A DNA stretch of 64,000 nucleotides, from assembly GCF_011516835.1 (NCBI RefSeq), contig NZ_WOTB01000002.1, forward strand, positions 230,074-294,073, in the 5' to 3' direction. Positions within the stretch are counted from its first letter, which is position 1; each line of letters opens with the position of its first letter. Both the position numbers and the translations under genes were made by a program. The notes under the pieces are model-generated. The model made no database searches. It was not told the DNA's origin and saw only the letters and a list, made by a program, of their open reading frames with translations. Of this stretch, positions 55,439 to 64,000 are shown piece after piece. The DNA comes from Acetobacter musti. Its GTDB lineage: Bacteria; Pseudomonadota; Alphaproteobacteria; Acetobacterales; Acetobacteraceae.

Positions 55439-55975
55439 CTAGTGCAGATAAACCGCGTTCGGCGTATGCACCGGCGCCGGCCGCAGCGAATGAAACAGCT
55501 CCGTCCCGGCAACACCCGCAATACAGCCGACAATCACCGCCAGCCCCACCAGCCCGAACCGCGTATGACTGGTCGACTGAACCGCCACAAGCTGACTCTG
55601 CGTCTCCGCCCGCGCCTGCTGGGTCAGAAACAGTTCAGCCTTTAACTGCGCATTGTTCGCCCGCGCCGTCCGCAGCTCCATATCCAGCCGCGTCACACTC
55701 TCCGTCAGCTCGCGAACCCGCGCCCGCTCCTGCTGCACATCTCCGGACGCCGTTTTCGATGCCCGGCTCCGCGTCGAGGACGCCGCCCGCTTCGGCGGAT
55801 TGGGCGCGATCGCGGTAAACAGATTCTTCAGCGCGCCGCCCGTGATGTTGTTGCGCCGCGCCCGCGACCGGATCGCCTCCAGCGCGGTGGCCGACTGTCC
55901 GGGCTGATCTTCCAGCACCAGAGCAAGGATGTCTGAAAGAACCTTCAGCTCTTTCGGATCAAAAGTCTCGCTCAT
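55439..55975 (-). CDS. Hypothetical coiled-coil protein with one C-terminal membrane helix
   Basis: 178 residues: a helical N-terminal domain (about 1-60), a Lys/Arg/Ser-rich linker, a coiled coil (about 80-130; RARVRELTESVTRLDMELRTARANNAQL) and a membrane helix (about 142-162; VGLAVIVGCIAGVAGTELF) with a short tail. No family recognised. Its ATG overlaps the tsaC stop by four bases, so it is translationally coupled to the t6A enzyme. Confidence 0.8.
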   Translation of the reverse strand: MSETFDPKELKVLSDILALVLEDQPGQSATALEAIRSRARRNNITGGALKNLFTAIAPNPPKRAASSTRSRASKTASGDVQQERARVRELTESVTRLDMELRTARANNAQLKAELFLTQQARAETQSQLVAVQSTSHTRFGLVGLAVIVGCIAGVAGTELFHSLRPAPVHTPNAVYLH

Positions 55976-57054
55976 GCAACATTCCGCCGAAGATGGGACG
56001 AACCCTGCCGCCCGCCCGAAAAATCTGACCCGTCATCTGAACCGGAGCCACCCGAACCGGCCTCTTCCGAACCCCGCCGTGCGCCGGGACGCGGCGCCGC
56101 CGCGCGCGAAAGCCGGTCCCGGATGGCCGTCCCCAGCCCCCCGTCCGGCACCGGCTGCACCGCGATGCCCCGCAGCCCCAGCGCCGTCCCCTCACGATCC
56201 AGAACCCGAAGCCCGGCAAAAAGACGCGCCGCCGCCTCATCCGTCCGCCCCGACTCACTGAGATTCCACACCAGCCCCGCACCCGGCAGGGCAGGGCCAA
56301 ACGCCAGCAACGCCTCATCCGCCGCCACAGTCGTCGCATCCAGACGCACCGGCAGCCCCGGCGCATAATGCGAGGTCAGCATACCCGGCCCGGCCGGCGC
56401 ATCCGGCTCACCCTCCGCACTGTGACGGACGACAGACCCGATAACCGCCGCGATCTCCTCCGTTGTCACCCCGCCCGGACGCAGCAGCACCGCATCCGGA
56501 CCCGACAGATCCAGCACCGTGCTCTCCACCCCGATCCGGCACGGACCGGTATCCAGAACCGCCGCGATCCGCCCGTCCAGACCGTCCAGCACATGATCCG
56601 CATCCGACGGACTCACCGCCCCGGACCGGTTCGCCGAAGGCGCCGCAACCGGCCGCCCCGTCGCCCGGAGCAGCGCCAGCGCCGCCTCCTGCGCCGGAAC
56701 CCGCACCGCCGCCGTGGTCAGCCCCGCCGCCGCCAGATCGCAGATCCGCCCATCCGCCCGGCGCGGCAGAACCAGCGTCAGTGGCCCCGGCCAGAACCGC
56801 GCCGCCAGCGCCCGCGCCCGGTCATCCGCCACAACATGCTCAAAAGCGCTGTCCGCATCGGCAAAATGACTGATCAGCGGATTGAACCGCGGACGGTTCT
56901 TCGCGGCGAAAATCCGCGCCACCGCCAGCGGATCGGTCGCATCGCCGCCAAGCCCGTAAACCGTCTCGGTGCCGAACGCCACCAGACCGCCCGAGCGAAG
57001 AATCTCGGCGGCACGGGACAGGCCGGCTGGGGCTGCATCAAGGCGTTCGGTCAT
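55972..57054 (-). CDS. tsaC: L-threonylcarbamoyladenylate synthase, long form (YrdC plus Sua5 domain)
   Basis: Makes threonylcarbamoyl-AMP from threonine, bicarbonate and ATP, the first step of tRNA t6A modification. The YrdC domain carries GTETVYGLGGDA (28-39), KNRPRFNPL (52-60) and PSANRSGAVSP. A Sua5 domain follows from GMLTSHYAPGLPV. 360 residues; the last 40 are a Ser/Gly/Asp-rich tail not usual in the family. No other t6A gene is adjacent. Confidence 0.93.
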   Translation of the reverse strand: MTERLDAAPAGLSRAAEILRSGGLVAFGTETVYGLGGDATDPLAVARIFAAKNRPRFNPLISHFADADSAFEHVVADDRARALAARFWPGPLTLVLPRRADGRICDLAAAGLTTAAVRVPAQEAALALLRATGRPVAAPSANRSGAVSPSDADHVLDGLDGRIAAVLDTGPCRIGVESTVLDLSGPDAVLLRPGGVTTEEIAAVIGSVVRHSAEGEPDAPAGPGMLTSHYAPGLPVRLDATTVAADEALLAFGPALPGAGLVWNLSESGRTDEAAARLFAGLRVLDREGTALGLRGIAVQPVPDGGLGTAIRDRLSRAAAPRPGARRGSEEAGSGGSGSDDGSDFSGGRQGSSHLRRNVA

Positions 57055-57277
57055 TCTGATCCTGCTGGAAAGACCGCCCGCATAACACAGAAAAGCGCCG
57101 GCTCGCCAGTATTCCCCAGGCCCCCCGAACGGCCATCCGCACAGGCGTCAGCGCCAGCCCGGAACCGCCGGTTTTCCCCGTCCGGACGCCCCTGCGGCAA
57201 TCTTCCGGAAAGAAGCCGCAAAATCCCTGTCGTCATAAAACCCCGACCATCAGCCAGAAGCCGTCATACAGCCACCA

Positions 57278-58072
57278 TCATGCCGGGAGAGACAGAAGGC
57301 CGGTACAGACAAAGGACGGATTTTTCCAGCCGGCCTTGCTGTAACGCAGCGGCGACCCGTCCAGCAGAGTCACGCTCCCGCCCGCCGCCTCGACAATCGC
57401 CTGAGGCGCCGCCGTGTCCCATTCCATCGTCGGCCCGAGCCGCGGATAGAAATCCGCCACCCCCTCCGCCACGCGCACGAACTTCACCGCCGAGCCGATA
57501 TTGCCGATCGACGCGATGACCCGCCCGTCCAGAAACCGCTTCAGCTCCGGCGCATCGCCATGATGCCGGGACGCCAGAACTGCAATCCCTTCCTCCGGCG
57601 CCTCCCGGACATGAATGTCATGTTCGCCATCGCTGTCGAACCGCTTCGCGCCAAGCCCGACGCCCCCCGCGTAAAACTGCCCGTAAGCCGGCAGCGCCAT
57701 CGCGCCCAGAACCGCCCTGTCTCCCCGGACCAGCCCGATATTCACGGTGAAATCATCGCGCCCCGCCGCGAATTCCCGCGTCCCGTCCAGCGGATCGACC
57801 AGCCAGTACACATCCCCCGCCGCGACATGAATGCCGGCGGCCACTTCCTCTTCGGCGATCACCGGAATATGCGGCGTCGCAGCCCGCAGACCCGCCAGAA
57901 TGTGCGTCTCCGCCGCCTGATCCGCCTCCGTCACCGGAGACCGGTCGGACTTCGTCTTCGTCACAAAACCTTTCTCGCGAATGGCGTTGATGACAGTGCC
58001 GGCCTCCCGCGCCAGGCGAAGCGCAAGTGCAAGAAGATCGGCATCGGAGGGGAGGGGTTTATCGGACATCAT
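57278..58072 (-). CDS. cysQ: 3'(2'),5'-bisphosphate nucleotidase CysQ
   Basis: 264 residues, inositol-monophosphatase fold. Metal-binding residues are in AEEEVAAG (Glu74-76) and DPLDGTRE (Asp93, Asp96), and a third set in WDTAAPQAI near residue 220. Removes the 3'-phosphate from PAP formed in sulfate assimilation; an inositol-phosphatase activity cannot be excluded. The 223 bases before tsaC show nothing. Confidence 0.9.
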   Translation of the reverse strand: MMSDKPLPSDADLLALALRLAREAGTVINAIREKGFVTKTKSDRSPVTEADQAAETHILAGLRAATPHIPVIAEEEVAAGIHVAAGDVYWLVDPLDGTREFAAGRDDFTVNIGLVRGDRAVLGAMALPAYGQFYAGGVGLGAKRFDSDGEHDIHVREAPEEGIAVLASRHHGDAPELKRFLDGRVIASIGNIGSAVKFVRVAEGVADFYPRLGPTMEWDTAAPQAIVEAAGGSVTLLDGSPLRYSKAGWKNPSFVCTGLLSLPA

Positions 58073-58382
58073 GATGATGTCTTACTCCACATGAGTGAAC
58101 GCGCAATTGATATTGCAGCCCTGCTGAACCGCTTTTCACACACGCCTGTCTTTTTTCACGCATCCCTGTTCTCACACGCTCCTGGCACGCACCCGCCACC
58201 CAACCCGTCTGGCCCCCATCCCGGCGCGAGCCCGCCCGCCATCATCCCGCCCGCCACACGAGCCCGCTTGCCATGCACGCGGCCCCTCAGCTACGCCTGT
58301 CACCGTCATTCCGGCGGAGGCAGGGACCGCGCTCCCGCGCCGCGACCGTCGCCATCACGCATAAGAACAAAGGCGCTCCCCT
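58073..58382. other. Divergent region between cysQ and pepA
   Basis: 310 bases, Pro-codon-like C-rich on the plus strand, holding the two divergent promoters. No gene, repeat or clear operator is seen. Confidence 0.45.
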
Positions 58383-59882
<1,500 letters not shown>

Positions 59883-60187
59883 CGGGAAAAGCTCTGGCGG
59901 AAACCAGGATCTGACAGGAAACAGGCTGCCGGAAAACGGGACAGTCAGAAAAACAGGGCTCTGCCCTTCACCCATTTTAATGTAACAAACCGGGATCAAA
60001 GGGACTGTGTCCCTTTGTGGGGTCCGGGGCAAAGCCCTGAAAAGCCCTCCCGTCTGTATCTGCAAAGTATACAAACGCCGAAACCAGAGCTGGCCAGACT
60101 GAAACCGGCTAAACAACACCCCCCAGGAAACAGCCCGACAGGGCTTCCCGACCGGAACAGGCTGAGACCACGGAAAAAGTCGCAAAC
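59883..60187. other. pepA-holC gap holding an R2 element
   Basis: 305 bases separate two genes that are often contiguous. R2 copy 3 (59954-60079) occupies much of it. No other gene is seen. Confidence 0.5.
59954..60079 (+). repeat. R2 interspersed repeat, copy 3
   Basis: Contains the R2 hairpins GGGC-tct-GCCC, AAAGGGAC-tgt-GTCCCTTT and CGGGGC-aaa-GCCCTG. Loop bases differ from copy 2 while stems are kept, apart from one C-to-T giving a G-T pair. The right end carries CAAACGCC, the left end is degenerate. Confidence 0.65.
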
Positions 60188-60634
60188 ATGGCGGAAATCG
60201 GCTTCTATCATCTGACCCGCACCGGCGCGCACGAAGCCCTGCCGGTCCTGCTCGGGCGCACGCTCGACAGCGGAAAGCGCGCCGTCATCCGCTGCGCCAC
60301 ACCCGCCGATACCCGCGCCCTCGATGACGCCCTGTGGAAAGTGTCAGACCCTGTCTGGCTTCCTCACGCCGCCACCGGCGGCAAATACCCGGAGCGGCAG
60401 CCGATCTGGATCACCGCCGGAGAAGACGTGCCCAACAGCGCCACCTTCCTCTTTCTGCTCGGCGCCACCGAACCCCCGCAGGCCGATCCGTTCGAGCGCG
60501 TTTTCGATCTCTTCGACGGCCGCGACGAAGCCGCCGTCGCCTCCGCGCGCCTCCGCTGGACCGCCCTCAAAGCCCAGGGACACACCCTGGCCTACTGGCG
60601 CCAGGAAGCAAAAGGCTGGACCCGCGCCCGCTGA
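60188..60634 (+). CDS. holC: DNA polymerase III subunit chi
   Basis: 148 residues. The chi fold is recognisable by IGFYHLTRTGAHEALPVLLGRTL, WKVSDPVWLPHA and DPFERVFDLFDG. Links the clamp loader to single-stranded DNA binding protein. Downstream of pepA. Confidence 0.9.
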   Translation: MAEIGFYHLTRTGAHEALPVLLGRTLDSGKRAVIRCATPADTRALDDALWKVSDPVWLPHAATGGKYPERQPIWITAGEDVPNSATFLFLLGATEPPQADPFERVFDLFDGRDEAAVASARLRWTALKAQGHTLAYWRQEAKGWTRAR

Positions 60635-60908
60635 GTCCCGATCTCGCCGGAGAATGAAGAAAATTCATGACCGGACAATGCTGTTTCCTGAATCAAGCCG
60701 GATGTCGTCCTCCCCGCGTCAAAGGGAAAACAGCCCGCTCCCGCTCCGCTTCCCCGCACACAGCCCCGCCGCCGCGATCCGTGTCCCTGAAACAGGGTCG
60801 TTCAGGACGGCAGCACCGCGCCCCGGCCCTGCGAAACAGCTGCCATGCGTCTCGTTAAAGGGAACGAATCCCGGCCCGGTGCGCTGTGCATGAAAAGGAG
60901 GCTGTATT

Positions 60909-61763
60909 ATGTCCTGCACAGTAAAATTCAGAAACGGCGTCGCCGTACCGGCGCTCGGCATGGGCACCTGGAACATGGGCGACAACGCCGCCAGCCGCAG
61001 CGAGGAACTCGAAAGCCTGCGCGCCGGAATCGAGCTCGGCCTTCGCGTCATCGACACCGCCGAAATGTATGGAAACGGCCGCTCGGAACACGTCGTCGGC
61101 GAAGCGATCAGCGGTATTCGTGATAAAGTCTTTCTCGTCACCAAGGTTCTGCCATCCAACGCCTCCCGCAAAGGCGTCCTTCAGGCCTGCCGCAACTCCC
61201 TCGCGCGGCTGAAGACGGATTACGTCGATCTTTACCTGCTCCACTGGTGCGGCTCCGTCCCTCTGGCCGAAACCTTCGAAGCCTTCGAACACCTGCGCGA
61301 AGACGGACTCATCAGAAACTGGGGCGTCTCGAACTTCGATGTCGAGGACATGAAAGAACTCGACAGCACACCGGGCGGCGATCAGTGCCTCGTCAACCAG
61401 ATCCTCTACAGCCTCGAACATCGCGGCGTCGAATTCGACCTGCTCGGCGAGGACCGGAAACGCGACGTCGTGACAATGGCTTACTCCCCGATCGGCCAGG
61501 GCGGCGGCCTGCTGCGCAACGAAGCCCTCGCCGCTATCGCCAGACGTCACAAAACCTCGCTCGGAGGCGCAACCCCCGCCCAGATCGCGCTCGCCTGGGT
61601 CCTGCGCCAGCCGAACCTCATCGCCATCCCGAAAGCTTCATCGGTCAGACATCTGCGCGAAAACGTCGCCGCTCAGGAAATCAGACTTTCAGACGAAGAC
61701 CTCGCCAGACTCGACCACGCCTTCGCCCCGCCAACCCGCGCCGTCCCGCTCGAAATGATCTGA
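60909..61763 (+). CDS. Aldo/keto reductase
   Basis: 284 residues, complete AKR catalytic tetrad: Asp49 (VIDTAEMYGNG), Tyr54, Lys79 (FLVTKVLPS) and His112 (YLLHWCG). NADPH-dependent carbonyl reduction is expected; the closest type looks like the E. coli YeaE/2,5-diketogluconate-reductase branch. A strong ribosome-binding site (aaggagg) precedes the ATG. The 274 bases upstream show no gene. Confidence 0.92.
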   Translation: MSCTVKFRNGVAVPALGMGTWNMGDNAASRSEELESLRAGIELGLRVIDTAEMYGNGRSEHVVGEAISGIRDKVFLVTKVLPSNASRKGVLQACRNSLARLKTDYVDLYLLHWCGSVPLAETFEAFEHLREDGLIRNWGVSNFDVEDMKELDSTPGGDQCLVNQILYSLEHRGVEFDLLGEDRKRDVVTMAYSPIGQGGGLLRNEALAAIARRHKTSLGGATPAQIALAWVLRQPNLIAIPKASSVRHLRENVAAQEIRLSDEDLARLDHAFAPPTRAVPLEMI

Positions 61764-62024
61764 AGCAGCCTCCATTCCGCCAAAACACAGGGCGGGAACA
61801 TCCGCCGGGGATACCGGCCACGAAACCGCCATCGGAAAAACCCGCGTTACCGGGCAAAATATCGGGACGCCACTCCGCCCCCTTGCGACGATCGCCTGCT
61901 CCCGTGACGCCGGGTTTTCCGACACGCAGAAACCACGCCACCCGACGTCCTCAGGCAGCCGGAAGAAATCCGCCGGACCGGACCCCGTGCCTGAAAACGA
62001 GAGCCACCGGCACATGAAACATCG

Positions 62025-62624
62025 TCACGCTCCGGAAGAAGGTTCTCTCCGGCATACCAGCGGCAGGAAGATATCATCGACGATCTCGCGGATGGCGTCC
62101 TCCGGCAGAGGCCGGAACGTCATCAGCATCTCGTGCCGGGCCAGATCGAGCGGAAGCGATGCGATCCGGGGCGTGAGACGGGCCGGATCGATCTCACCCC
62201 GTTCGATGGCCCGTCCAAGGACGGCATGAAACTGGCTCCCGTCCACAATGCGCGCCCGTATATCGGCGAAGCTCGACCGTTCGGCGACAAGATCCTTCTG
62301 CATGTCAAAGAACAGTTGCAGATCCCGCGACCCGGCGCGATCCGACATGCAGCGGAGAAGAAGACAAAGTTCTTCCCGCAGACTGCCCAGATCCGGGATG
62401 ACGATATTCGCCCGCGCGAACTGCCGTGCGAGCGCCGCCGTCGCGAGCGCCGTGCGGCCAGGCCAGCGCCGGTGCAGCACAGGCCGGCTGGTTCCCGCAC
62501 GGCGAGCAACGTTTTCCAGCGTCAGCTCCTCATAGCCGCGCTCCGTAATTTCGGCCCAGGCCGCCTCAAGAATCGCCTCTTCCAGCGCCGCCCCGCGCCG
62601 CCGCGTTCGTCCCGAAACGCTCAT
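62025..62624 (-). CDS. TetR-family transcriptional repressor
   Basis: 199 residues. N-terminal helix-turn-helix (about 14-60; ILEAAWAEITERGYEELTLENVARRAG then RPVLHRRWPGR). The C-terminal ligand domain is of the TetR_C type. Divergent from the FAD monooxygenase; two operators lie 10-75 bases upstream of its start, so it should repress both genes. Confidence 0.92.
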   Translation of the reverse strand: MSVSGRTRRRGAALEEAILEAAWAEITERGYEELTLENVARRAGTSRPVLHRRWPGRTALATAALARQFARANIVIPDLGSLREELCLLLRCMSDRAGSRDLQLFFDMQKDLVAERSSFADIRARIVDGSQFHAVLGRAIERGEIDPARLTPRIASLPLDLARHEMLMTFRPLPEDAIREIVDDIFLPLVCRREPSSGA

Positions 62625-62634
62625 AACCCGACTT

Positions 62635-62655
62635 TAAGATGCATGGCGAATCTTA
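62635..62655. promoter_or_regulatory. TetR operator site 1
   Basis: 21-base palindrome with arms TAAGAT/ATCTTA and GC-rich centre, 10 bases before the tetR-type ATG. It matches site 2 at 17 of 21 positions. Confidence 0.7.
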
Positions 62656-62677
62656 TTGCCTCCCGGCCTGCGCTCTG

Positions 62678-62698
62678 TAAGATGCGCGATGAATCTTA
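62678..62698. promoter_or_regulatory. TetR operator site 2
   Basis: Second palindrome with the same TAAGAT/ATCTTA arms, centre 43 bases from site 1 (about four helical turns), immediately before the monooxygenase start. Confidence 0.7.
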
Positions 62699-62705
62699 TC
62701 TCCGG

Positions 62706-63902
62706 ATGAATACCATGAGCAAAGCAGCGCTTCCAGCACGTCGCCGGTCCGTCTTCATCTCCGGCGCCAGCATCGCGGGTCCGGCGCTCGCCTTCTGGCT
62801 CGACCGTCACGGGTTCGACGTCACAGTGGTCGAGCGGGCGCCGACCATCCGGACCGGCGGATACCCGATCGACGTTCGCGGCACCGCCATCGACGTGGTC
62901 GAACGGATGGGTCTGCTGCCCCCGGTCCGCGCGGCCCATATCGCGTCCCGCGCGATGACCTTCGTGGACGGAGCAGGCGCGGTCATCGGCAGCATCCCGA
63001 TCTACGAGGCGATCGGCAGTGAGACCGGCCGCGATGTCGAACTGCCACGCGGCACTCTGGCGACTCTGCTTTATGACGCGACACGAAACAGCGGCGTCGA
63101 TTACCGTTTCAGCGATTCAATCGACACGCTCCATGACGATGGCGCGGGCGTCGATATCGGATTCGCCAGCGGCCGGCAGGAACGATACGACATCGTCATC
63201 GGCGCAGACGGGCTGCACTCGCGGACTCGTCACCTGGTCTTCGGCCCCGAGGAACAGTTCACTCATTCCCTCGGTTTCTGCTTCAGTCTCTTTTCCATGC
63301 CAAACGACAGGGGCCTGTCACACGGCGGGATCGTTCATGCCGAAGCGGGACGCACCGCCGGCATCTGGGCGGTCCAGGACAGCCCGAAGGTCTTCGGCTT
63401 CCTCGCTTTCGCGACGGACGAAGCGCCTGTTTCCGCCAGTCGTGACGCGGAGAAGCACATCCTGCGCACGCGGGAAGCCTTCGCCGGCATGGGCTGGGAG
63501 GTTCAGCGCCTGCTCGACGCGATGGCAACGGCCGACGATCTGTATTTCGATTCCGTCAGCCAGATCCGGATGCCGCGCTGGTCGAAAGGGCGCGTGGCGC
63601 TGGTCGGCGATGCCGCGTTCGCACCGTCTTTCCGGTCAGGCCAGGGCACCAGCCTGGCGCTTGTGGGCGCGTATGTGCTGGCAGGCGAACTGGCCACCCA
63701 TGACAATCCGGAAGATGCGTTTGCCGCCTATGAACGTCTCACGCGGCCCTTTGTCGAGGCGAACCAGGCACTAGCGACCGATGGCAACGGGGCTTTCTTT
63801 CTGCCCCGAACGCAAAAGGATATCGAGACACGCGACCGCATCCTCGCCGAAATCGCGCGGAACGGCACGGCCGGCATGTTCGACGACACTAGGGCCTGTT
63901 AG
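62706..63902 (+). CDS. FAD-dependent monooxygenase (PHBH-type), C-terminus probably replaced by an IS
   Basis: 398 residues. FAD-binding N-terminus FISGASIAGPALAFWL (17-32), VVERAPTIRTGGYPIDVRG, and the GD motif GRVALVGDAAFAPSFRSGQG place it in the aromatic-ring/antibiotic hydroxylase group that includes TetX-like enzymes. Substrate unknown; repression by a TetR protein suggests induction by the substrate. Start at 62706 or 62715. The last codons (RAC, stop) come from sequence that looks like an insertion-sequence end, so the natural C-terminus may be lost. Confidence 0.88.
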   Translation: MNTMSKAALPARRRSVFISGASIAGPALAFWLDRHGFDVTVVERAPTIRTGGYPIDVRGTAIDVVERMGLLPPVRAAHIASRAMTFVDGAGAVIGSIPIYEAIGSETGRDVELPRGTLATLLYDATRNSGVDYRFSDSIDTLHDDGAGVDIGFASGRQERYDIVIGADGLHSRTRHLVFGPEEQFTHSLGFCFSLFSMPNDRGLSHGGIVHAEAGRTAGIWAVQDSPKVFGFLAFATDEAPVSASRDAEKHILRTREAFAGMGWEVQRLLDAMATADDLYFDSVSQIRMPRWSKGRVALVGDAAFAPSFRSGQGTSLALVGAYVLAGELATHDNPEDAFAAYERLTRPFVEANQALATDGNGAFFLPRTQKDIETRDRILAEIARNGTAGMFDDTRAC

Positions 63903-64000
63903 ATCTTAAAATACTTCCTATATTGTATGGATTGAAGAAGGAGACGGAACAGGCACTTTCACTGATGAGACATGGGCGATCTGGGAACCGCTGATTGAGG
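63892..64000 (+). mobile_element. Left end of an IS5-like insertion sequence (partial)
   Basis: The sequence from GGGCCTGTTAG is AT-rich, unlike its surroundings, and is preceded by cta, compatible with a TNA target. A frame ending at the window edge reads TFTDETWAIWEPLIE, matching the N-terminal consensus of IS5-group transposases (TDEqWa.lEPLi). Its start codon is unclear and the rest lies outside the window. Confidence 0.6.

Overview
The window is high-GC alphaproteobacterial chromosome. Gene content (methionine-salvage mtnBDC, TatA, a FUSC exporter, an alphaproteobacterial-type ribosomal protein block) and two families of small interspersed hairpin repeats suggest an acetic acid bacterium (Acetobacteraceae). 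That placement is my inference from gene content; I could not run a phylogenetic search.

Layout. Positions 1-14,200 are a mixed housekeeping block: rlmB, tRNA-Tyr with a good promoter, a small Gly-rich lipoprotein, photolyase, pirin, a secreted creatininase-like protein, a FUSC-type exporter, a YidB-like protein, a membrane protein, a translationally coupled mtnB-mtnD-mtnC-ribF operon, tatA, a CHAP-type lipoprotein and recX. Positions 14,435-42,735 are one uninterrupted transcription/translation super-cluster on the plus strand: rplK-rplA-rplJ-rplL-rpoB-rpoC, then rpsL-rpsG-tuf, then the S10, spc and alpha operons from rpsJ to rplQ, with secY and adk inside. secE/nusG are absent from its start and fusA is absent between rpsG and tuf. 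Terminator-like hairpins sit in front of rpoB, secY and rpoA, and three internal promoters share a TTGACT -35 box with a 17-base spacer.

Positions 42,870-64,000 are accessory and metabolic: a NitT/TauT-type ABC importer, two small stress/membrane proteins, a divergent XRE-cupin regulator and DMT exporter, UDP-galactopyranose mutase, trpBA, an MFS exporter, a GlcD-type FAD dehydrogenase, a coiled-coil membrane protein coupled to the t6A enzyme TsaC, CysQ, leucyl aminopeptidase plus DNA polymerase III chi, an aldo/keto reductase, and a TetR repressor divergent from an FAD monooxygenase with two matching palindromic operators. The right edge enters what looks like an IS5-type insertion sequence that has probably replaced the natural end of the monooxygenase gene.

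I see no prophage, CRISPR array, rRNA operon, toxin-antitoxin pair or defence island, and no convincing new multi-gene system. The best leads are regulatory and structural: two MITE-like repeat families (R1, R2), paired operators in divergent promoters, the attenuator-like hairpins ahead of RNA polymerase and secY genes, the unexplained gap between rplE and rpsN, and the coupling of flavin synthesis (ribF) to methionine salvage.
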